Source of the DNA: Bagarius yarrelli
Taxonomy: Eukaryota > Chordata > Actinopteri > Siluriformes > Sisoridae
DNA length: 64,000 nucleotides
Reading direction: 5' to 3'
Assembly (NCBI GenBank): GCA_005784505.1
Contig: VCAZ01000074.1
Coordinates: 2,360,501-2,424,500, forward strand
Under the pieces are notes generated by a model. It saw only the letters and a program-made list of their open reading frames with translations, was not told where the DNA came from and made no database searches. Of this stretch, positions 57,265 to 64,000 are shown in pieces. The position numbers and the translations under genes were made by a program. How positions within the stretch are numbered: the first letter of the stretch is position 1; each line of letters begins with the position of its first letter.

Positions 57265-57462
57265 CACTCCTATGGGAAATTTAGAATCACCAATAAACCT
57301 AACATACATGGACTGTAGGAGGAAACCGGAGAACCCGGAGTAAACCCACGCAGGCACAGGGAGAACACGCAAACTCCACACAGAAAAAACCCTGCCCGGG
57401 AATTGACCTTCTTACTGTGAGGCAAAAGTGCTAACCACCAAGCCATCATACTGTCACTAAGT
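57085..57462 (-). repeat. SINE-like repeat A, inverted, full length
   Basis: From 'ttcattcatcttttataccc' to the head 'gctaaccaccaagccatcat'. It contains an (AC)n expansion at 57232-57256 at the usual 'cacacacactcac' site. Confidence 0.9.
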
Positions 57463-58140
57463 ATGTTAATGTAAGGAATCCCTGTTTTCCAGACAAAACA
57501 AAATAAACTATAACTAATATAAAGCTATAAAGTTTTTAAACCTCTTAATTTTGATCTACTTCACATTCTATTATTACAATTGGTAGAATGTTTAATAATC
57601 TTTTTAAATAATCTAAAGTAATGTTAAAGTTATTTAATGTCTTGAGTATAATTCTGAGGGTCAGACAGCTGAAATTACACTCCTGAAAGGGAAATTTCAC
57701 TCATTCATGTCATACAAATCCAGGCTGTACACACCTCCGACGCAGCATTGTGACACTGTCTGGAATGTAAATGTGCCACTGGAACTCTCCAGCTTATTAC
57801 AGAAAGTGATTTAGTGCCTGCATCTACCAGAGAAACATAATAACCCAATAATGATGACTGACTGGGCTGCATGGATTCTATTAATAGTCCCTGCTCCCTG
57901 AGCGACCGTGTGTTTCCACGCTTGGCTGAGCAGGCGAAAAGCGCCGGCTCTGCGGCATCACTTTCAGCACAAAAAAAATGGCATGAACACTGCTGACGGT
58001 ATTGTTACTGGCTCAGTGGGACCATCTGAACTACACACAATGTATCCAAAAAGAGCTTTATGTAAAAACAGAAAGCAAAAACGCAAACAAATAAATTCAA
58101 TGTCGTTCAGGCTTTTATGAAGAATTAGAAAATCGATTTT
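57463..58140. other. Unique sequence, possible conserved non-coding element
   Basis: 57640-58090 has no repeat signature and moderate GC ('gagcaggcgaaaagcgccgg'). A 70-codon plus frame at 57908 has no domain. Confidence 0.3.
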
Positions 58141-58310
58141 GTGAGGATGAGAAGGCAGAGTTGGAGGTAGCGGAGCTGAAGATGTTGAGGTTCTCTTTAG
58201 GAGTGAGAAGGTTGGACAGAATTAGGAACGAGCACATCAGAGGGACGGCTCATGTAGGACGTTTCGGGAAGTCAGAGTGGACAGATTGAGCAGGTTTGGA
58301 CATGTGCATG
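58141..58310 (+). mobile_element. RTE-type LINE fragment, truncated at both ends
   Basis: 'gttggaggtagcggagctga' (E-V-A-E-L-K-M-L-R), 'gagaaggttggacagaatta' (L-D-R-I) and 'agcaggtttggacatgtgca'. It stops before the 3' UTR. Confidence 0.85.
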
Positions 58311-60754
58311 TGCAAGGAACTCTAGTTAGCCGGCTATTCTAAATTAGCAAATGACTACGTAGTTACACAACCCATTCATCACATGACCTCTGTCTTATTA
58401 CTGTTTTTATTCCTCTTCTACTTTTTCTTCCCTGGGCACCAAAGGGCATCAGCCTTTCTGACACTGTAAGCAGCTTCGACAGGTTGTAATGCAAATCTTT
58501 TCGTGTCGCGAATGATAAATCCAGCCACTGCTGGCCATCTGCCACTAACAGGTAAGTTCAAGTGTGGCGAATGACTAGTAAGGAATGGAATGTGAAGTTT
58601 TTTTTGTGGGAAAGAGTTGCATTTTTGTAATATTTCAAATAATTAGAATATTTAAAAAAATATAGTATTAGTAACTAATGTTCAATAATAATAATATTAG
58701 ATTTATTTATTTGGATTTGTGGGCCCCTGTGGGTGGGCGGCCCCTTTAATATTTGCCTTTTCCGCCTATGGAAGGGCCGGTCCTGCCCCTAAGGCATGGA
58801 GAGAACGTGCATCTTCTGCACATACGATGCAATTGATATTTTTTTACATGATGTCACACCTTTAGAGGAAACGCCACCCTGTTGGGCAAAACTTTACTAT
58901 CTTCCACTGTCTGACGGGGCACGAACTGAGTTGTCTTACAATAGAATGAGGAGACAAACTTGGGCTATGATTTTACAGAAGTCCTGTCTGATAAAGAAAA
59001 CCAGTACGGGGGAAAATCTGTAGATTTGTGGCATTAAACATGCCTCTGCCCCCATGGAGGGCAAACAATGGCAGCTGTCACAGCACACATGCAGCACAAT
59101 GTTAAATAGACTTCTTCCAAACCTTTTTTCTTTTATTTAAAGTGATTTTATCTGTCAAAATCATTCCAAACACGAACGTTGCAATTTCTTTCTGTGTATC
59201 GTCTGCCAGGTTTATTCTTAAGTCTCGAGAGATTTTGGGAGATTTTTTTTATATTCACAGTCGAAAATCTGTTGGTGTGTGGTGTGAACTATAGAAGCAA
59301 AACTGCCAAATCTATGACTTTTCTTCCTCATGTTTTTGGTCACTCACATTATAAAAATCTTATAGGACTTTAAATATCGTTTAGTGTAAAGCCAGCATAA
59401 GGTGAGGCATTCTCCAAAAATGAGATGTAAAAATCACTGTAGTGGACATCTGAAAGTAACCTGGTGGTTTTAAGTGTCCAAACCTTGCAGTTTGTGTTCA
59501 TATTGGCAGGTGATCCAAATTTTCATAGCTTGAAGGAACTTTGACCAGCTTGTGCTGCATTTTTCTGGAGATCCCGGTGTCTGTAAGGTAGACTTCGGAG
59601 GAGAATCCATTGTGCAATGAATGACTCACTATTAAATAAAGTTGGACAGTTCAAAAACAAAGTCAGAGAGAAAGCAGGGGTTGGTACACAGTCCAAACAA
59701 ACAAATCCAAAACTATGCTAGTTTAAATAGTCCGCTAACAGGATGTGATACCGGAAGTGCTGCACACGGTTATAACTCAGGTGAGGGTGCCCTCTGGCGG
59801 TGGGGGTGGCAAAGTTGTTAAAAAGCCGCTATTTTGACCAACTGTATTGCCCGCCATGTTATGCACAGGTCACATGACTGAAAACTATCAATGGAGAGAA
59901 TCAGACCCCAACCATGGAGATTAAAAGGAACCTCAAAAACAAAATTGCTTACTGCTAGACAGGCTAACAAATATATGTGGGGCATTATTTATTATTATTA
60001 GGACTAAATTATTGTGATTAAAGCATTTTGGAAAGCGGTCTAACATAACAGCATAATTACAAAGTACTTCTTCACTTACATGTATGAAAAAATGTTTGGT
60101 GTGAACTGGGAATGTTCCTGCCATGTTTTTGTCATGTTCGGCTTAATGGAATGCCTTATAAACTATTTAATTTAATTTATACGACTGTTAAAGCTAATTA
60201 TAAACATGATTAGTTTTGTTTCTAAAAGTTAAACATGTACATCATGCTAACATTCATTTTATTACAGTAATAATGTAGATTTATAATGTCTATTTTACCA
60301 CTTTTCTATTGATATGAATTATACTTTTATAAGGTCATACTGTCTAAAACCCAGTCTAAGATAAATATTATATGTTTTTCCTGAAACAATACACATTTAA
60401 CCATGAGTCCCAGCTAGAACCAGCAATCAAATATAAAACCCTAAGAATCTTATAGCAAATTACTTTCTTCACCTTCCACATCACTTGCTTGGAGGTGAAG
60501 TTCCATTACCATCAAAACCATTACCATACATTGAAAAAATCATTAATGTGCCTGTTTTAAATTCTATTAAACTGACAGGTGTTGCAGCTTCGGGCAAATC
60601 TGTCGAGTTGACAAATGATTTGATGAGGATCGTTTATAAGGCATGAGCTTAGCCTCGGAGGCAAAAGTGAAACCCACCTTCTGACACTGCGTTGGCACTG
60701 CACAGTAACTTGCCTTCAAAAGATTTTAAAAGTAACAAATAATAAAGAAATAGT
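58311..60754. other. Largest stretch without recognised repeats
   Basis: At 58455-58560 is a compact motif-rich piece with an octamer-like ATGCAAAT ('gtaatgcaaatcttttcgtg') and 'aacaggtaagttc', donor-like. Several short frames (58796-59023, 59179-59373) lack known domains. 58720-58795 has 'gggccggtcctgcccc', repeat-like. Confidence 0.35.
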
Positions 60755-60970
60755 GTCTTAGGCTCTGTCCAAAAGCACATACTTCCATACTATATAGTAT
60801 GCGAAACTGAGTAGGCAGGATTATTGGGATAGCCGAATACATGGTATTCAAAAAACAGTAGATGAAAAGTTTTCGGATGATCTAATTCTTCTGCCCAGAT
60901 TCTGAAGTACATTTCCCAGTACAGAGGGACGACTCAACATATTCCAAAACGTTGGATATTGGCGACACAT
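60755..60970. repeat. Interspersed repeat, non-autonomous DNA-transposon-like
   Basis: 'gctctgtccaaaagcacata', 'cttccatactatatagtatg' and 'cagattctgaagtacatttc' resemble a common fish element that begins 'gtcccaaatcgcatacttc'. Ends not resolved. Confidence 0.45.
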
Positions 60971-61239
60971 TACTTTACGAGATCTTAAAGTAGCTTTAAA
61001 TGCACAGAAAAATTGTTACTAGTAGTTAAACTCGTTTTATGTCATTTAAGTTCGCACTGCTGTGATTTCATATGTCACGTGCAAGTGGAGATTCATAGCA
61101 GCCAGCGAAATCTCATATTTATTACCGCTTAACAGTAACGGAGTTACGACGCCAAATGTAGCTAAAATAATTAAAAATGTACTTAAGTAAAATGTGTCAG
61201 GAGTGATGTGTGAAAGGTGTAAAATATCAGCTAGAATCA
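60971..61239. other. Unique sequence
   Basis: Nothing recognised. Confidence 0.35.
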
Positions 61240-62362
61240 AGAGTTGTACAAGACAGTGGTGAGACCAGTTATGATGTATGGTTTAGAGACAGTGGTGAGA
61301 CAGCTATGAGGTATGGTTTAGAGACAGTGGTTAGAGTGAGTCCAGCTTTTAGAGCAGTATGATGTATGAGACTGGTTTTAGAGACAGTGGTGAGACAGTG
61401 GTGAGACCAGCTATGATGTATGGTTTAGAGACAGTGGTGAGACAGCTATGATGTATGGTTTAGAGACAGTGGTGAGACCAGCTATGATGTATGGTTTAGA
61501 GACAGTGGTGAGACCAGCTATGATGTATGGTTTAGAGACAGTGGTGAGACCAGCTATGATGTATGGTTTAGAGACAGTGGTGAGACCAGCTATGATGTAA
61601 GACGTGGAGACCAGCTTTAGAGACAGTGGTGAGACCAGCTATGATGTATGGTTTAGAGACAGTGGTGAGACCAGCTATGATGTATGGTTTTAGGTTAGAC
61701 AGTGGTGAGACCAGCTATGAGAGACAGTGTATGGTTTAGAGACAGTGATGAGACCAGCTATGATGTATGGTTTAGAGACAGTGGTGAGACCAGCTATGAT
61801 GTTTGAGACCAGCTGGGTTTTAGCTAAACAGTGATGAGACAGTGGTGAGACAGCTATGATGTATGGTTTTAGAGACAGTGGTGAGACCAGCTATGATGTA
61901 TGGTTTAGAGACAGTGGTGAGACCAGCTATGATGTATGGTTTAGAGACAGTGGTGAGACCAGCTATGATGTATGGCTTAGAGACATTAGCACTAAGGAAG
62001 AGACAGGTGGCAGAGCTTGTAGTAGCAGAGCTAAAGATGTTGAGGTTTTCTTTGGGAGTGACGAGGTTGGACAGGATTCTGAACGAGTTCATTAGGGGGG
62101 CGGCTCATGTTAGATGTTTTGGGGAGAAAGTCAGAAAAGCCAGATTGAGGTGGTTTGGACATGTACAGAAGAGGGATAGAGAATATATTGGTAGAAGGAT
62201 GTTAGAAATGAAGCTATCAGACAGAAGGCAAAGAAGAAGACCACAAGATGCGATAAACGAGGACATGAAGTTGTGAGTGAAGAGGATGTAGAAAATAGTG
62301 GTAGCTGGAGACAGATGATTCGCTGTGGTGACCCCTAAAAGGGAACAGCCGAAGAGGAAGAT
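61240..62362 (+). mobile_element. RTE-type LINE 3' end with expanded internal repeat
   Basis: Begins in 'gagttgtacaagacagtggt' (E-L-Y-K-T-V-V-R-P), the post-RT region of the RTE ORF. A 36-bp unit encoding LETVVRPAMMYG is then iterated about twenty times (61253-61985), partly scrambled. After the array the frame continues (61863-62276) with LALRKRQVAELVVAELKM, LRFSLGVTRLDRIL, RLRWFGHVQKRDREYIGRRM and NEDMKL, then the 3' UTR 'gattcgctgtggtgacccct' and 'gggaacagccgaagagg'. In RTEs this region follows the reverse transcriptase core. The copy is 5'-truncated and presumably immobile, though its last 137 codons are open. Confidence 0.9.
61253..61985 (+). repeat. 36-bp minisatellite derived from LINE coding sequence
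   Basis: Consensus 'gagacagtggtgagaccagc' plus 'tatgatgtatggttta'. The last three units and several internal ones are exact and in frame. Others carry 3-base losses ('gtgagacagctatg') or scrambled insertions (61336-61375, 61600-61620, 61688-61735, 61802-61830). Confidence 0.9.
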
Positions 62363-63206
62363 CTGCTTTGTAAACAGGTGACTACTGTGACTTTTTGGAG
62401 ACTTTGTATAACTTGACAATGTACAAAACAACCTGTGATTATCAGAAAACTGCTAAGAATTTAGTAGTCTAAAGATCTGGCTATGTGACACTAGCACAGT
62501 GATGGTGTTGCCTTTGTTTTTTTGGCTGCACTCACTGCTCCACCAATTTTAGGTTATATACAAATTATACAGGTTGTATAGATATACAGAGTCAATCAAC
62601 GCTAGAATCTATTTCTACCTAAACAATGCAGATCTTATGCATTGCTATACACTGCTAATACACTACTGAACACGGTTGTGTGTGTCATATCTATATAGTA
62701 CATCATTAGCGATATACTTTATCTGAAAGTTTAATATGACCGGTTTTAATTTATAAAGATTAAACTATAAAGGTCTCTTAAAGTTTGCCTTTCTCTTGAA
62801 TATTAATAGAGTGATTTAATATTTTATCTCCAGGGAGAATATAGTCCACTGTATGATCATATAGTTGAATAAATTTAAATAAAGTAAGCTTAATTAGGGC
62901 TTAGATTTTTGCCTAGTATCACCTTTTCCTTTTTAACACATGAGAGCAATGATTATCCAAAGGAGAGACAATTACTTTTACCGGACTGGGAAAAAAAAGG
63001 TCAATTAAAATGCTAAGGAAAGCCACGGCATTTATCTTTAGTTCTCCTTTTCTCTAATAGAGGCTGGGGGCAAATCCAGTGAGACACGGGGCAGTCACTG
63101 GCAACGTGACCCACAGAGCCACAGTAAGAACATCTGAGTTACTGGTAGCCATATGGCTGTACTGTAGATCTCACACTACAGATGTTTTTGATTGTTATCT
63201 GACTTA
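62363..63206. other. Unique sequence, possible regulatory element
   Basis: 62930-63130 is non-repetitive with 'ggtcaattaaaatgctaagg' and 'tgatttaatatttt' type AT motifs near a GC-richer flank. No exon recognised. Confidence 0.3.
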
Positions 63207-63232
63207 TATATATATATAAAAAAAAAAAAAGC
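63207..63232. repeat. (TA)n then A tract
   Basis: About six TA units followed by twelve A residues. Confidence 0.9.
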
Positions 63233-63264
63233 AAAGAAAAGAAATAAAACAGAGACACATGATT

Positions 63265-63365
63265 TAAGGCTGAACGATTAATCGAAATCGAATTGCAATT
63301 GCAATCGCGATTGTGAATGTAAAATAAAAAGTCCCAGAGCAAATGCAAATTTTAAATTATCTGTC
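63265..63365. repeat. 'gattaatcgaaatcg' interspersed repeat fragment
   Basis: 'ctgaacgattaatcgaaatc' and 'gaattgcaattgcaatcgcg' match the style of a widespread fish repeat. Boundaries approximate. Confidence 0.5.
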
Positions 63366-63420
63366 AATTGTGTAAAGCTGCTTTGTGACAATATACAAAT
63401 AATATTGAATTAAATTAAAT
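63366..63420 (+). repeat. Repeat F tail
   Basis: 'gtgtaaagctgctttgtgac' then 'attgaattaaattaaattg'. Confidence 0.8.
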
Positions 63421-64000
63421 TGAAAACACATAAGGATCTCACCGCCCGCACCGACATTCACCCATCAAATCTTGTCTCGCACCCTGTTGCCTCGGCTCCC
63501 ACGAGAATCCATGCCTTTAACTGGATGTGTTATTGTTCTTCACATCATATGTCTGGAGTTCTAAAATCATCAGAGATCAGCACCAGCAATCAAGCCTGTG
63601 TCAGGGATGTGATTATTTTCTTCTTTTGATTGGATGTAAAGAGACGCTCTTGATCTGTATCTGCATAAGATTATCTACTGCACTGCTGAACCCGATTGAC
63701 TAATTATTTAAAAATAAGTATAATAGACTAATATTGAAATATTCATTGTAGAGACATCTCACAAAGAATGCTTATTTAATAGCTCGTTAACATTTAATTA
63801 CGAGAGCATCACCTTAAATAACAGGATTTTATGTGTTTTTTACAGTAATAAGGTATTAATTTGTATGTAGCAGAAAGAGAAGAAAAAATGGCCTAAAGGA
63901 AACATGTTTTTTCAGCCTAATACCATCAAGTCGTGGTTTTCGATGGCAGAGCACAGGAACGAGAATAGAGTTAAGATGTAATGGAATCATGACTGTGACA
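63421..64000. other. Unique sequence to window end
   Basis: A 69-codon plus frame at 63420-63629 shows no motif. Nothing else recognised. Confidence 0.35.

Noticed and set aside
61253..61985. Independent satellite array
   Set aside because: The unit is part of the RTE protein and the array is flanked by matching RTE sequence, so it is derived from the LINE.
62105..62431. 108-codon minus-strand frame
   Set aside because: Antisense shadow of the RTE C-terminal frame.

Overview
The window looks like non-coding teleost DNA, probably from an ostariophysan or catfish-like fish. That placement is an inference from the repeats: several tRNA-derived SINE families, many dead Tc1-like transposons, RTE-type LINE 3' ends, and abundant CA, GA, TATC and ATTC microsatellites. 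The longest open frame is 151 codons and lies in a tandem repeat. No complete protein gene, RNA gene or CRISPR array can be supported.

The one credible host-gene signal is on the minus strand near 25.4-26.0 kb. A CpG-rich block (25561-25985) lies upstream of a short ATG exon (25506 down to 25434) that ends at a consensus GTAAGT splice donor. If it is real, positions 1-25433 are first-intron sequence and 26-64 kb is upstream flank. I could not identify the gene.

Repeat names used below. A: SINE-like element with a tRNA-like head and a 3' end reading '...cccgcttattccctaattcgg' on its reverse strand. B: tRNA-SINE ending in 'gtcgctctggataagg'. D: SINE with head 'ggcgccgtggtgtagt'. E: SINE with 'gctccaggggcgctgtatca'. 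F: LINE-like tail 'aaagctgctttgtgacaat'. G: about 330-bp unit ending 'cttgaacttgaacttg'. H: unit ending 'aaactgcacctttgggtt'. Strand '-' means that the tRNA-like head or the transposase reads leftward. Family assignments rest on recognition, not on a search.

Layout: 0-17 kb holds A, B and E SINEs, an RTE tail and Tc1 fossils. At 17.2-17.9 kb is a fold-back minisatellite. At 21.5-22.7 kb is an unusual CpG-rich block that passes into AT-rich sequence and is built from degenerate repeats. At 23-25 kb are a small inverted-repeat element and SINEs. At 25.4-26 kb are the putative first exon and CpG island. At 27.7-28.4 kb is a minisatellite split by a G element. At 33.7-34.2 kb is a Ty3/Gypsy pol relic. 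From 37 to 60 kb is more of the same mixture, with a GA tract at 46.2-46.6 kb and an AATAAA-rich array at 48.3 kb. At 61.2-62.4 kb is an RTE 3' end in which a 36-bp (12-codon) coding segment has expanded to roughly twenty imperfect copies.

No operon-like cooperation exists here. The interest lies in how repeats arise, nest and expand, and in a few non-repetitive stretches that might be regulatory.
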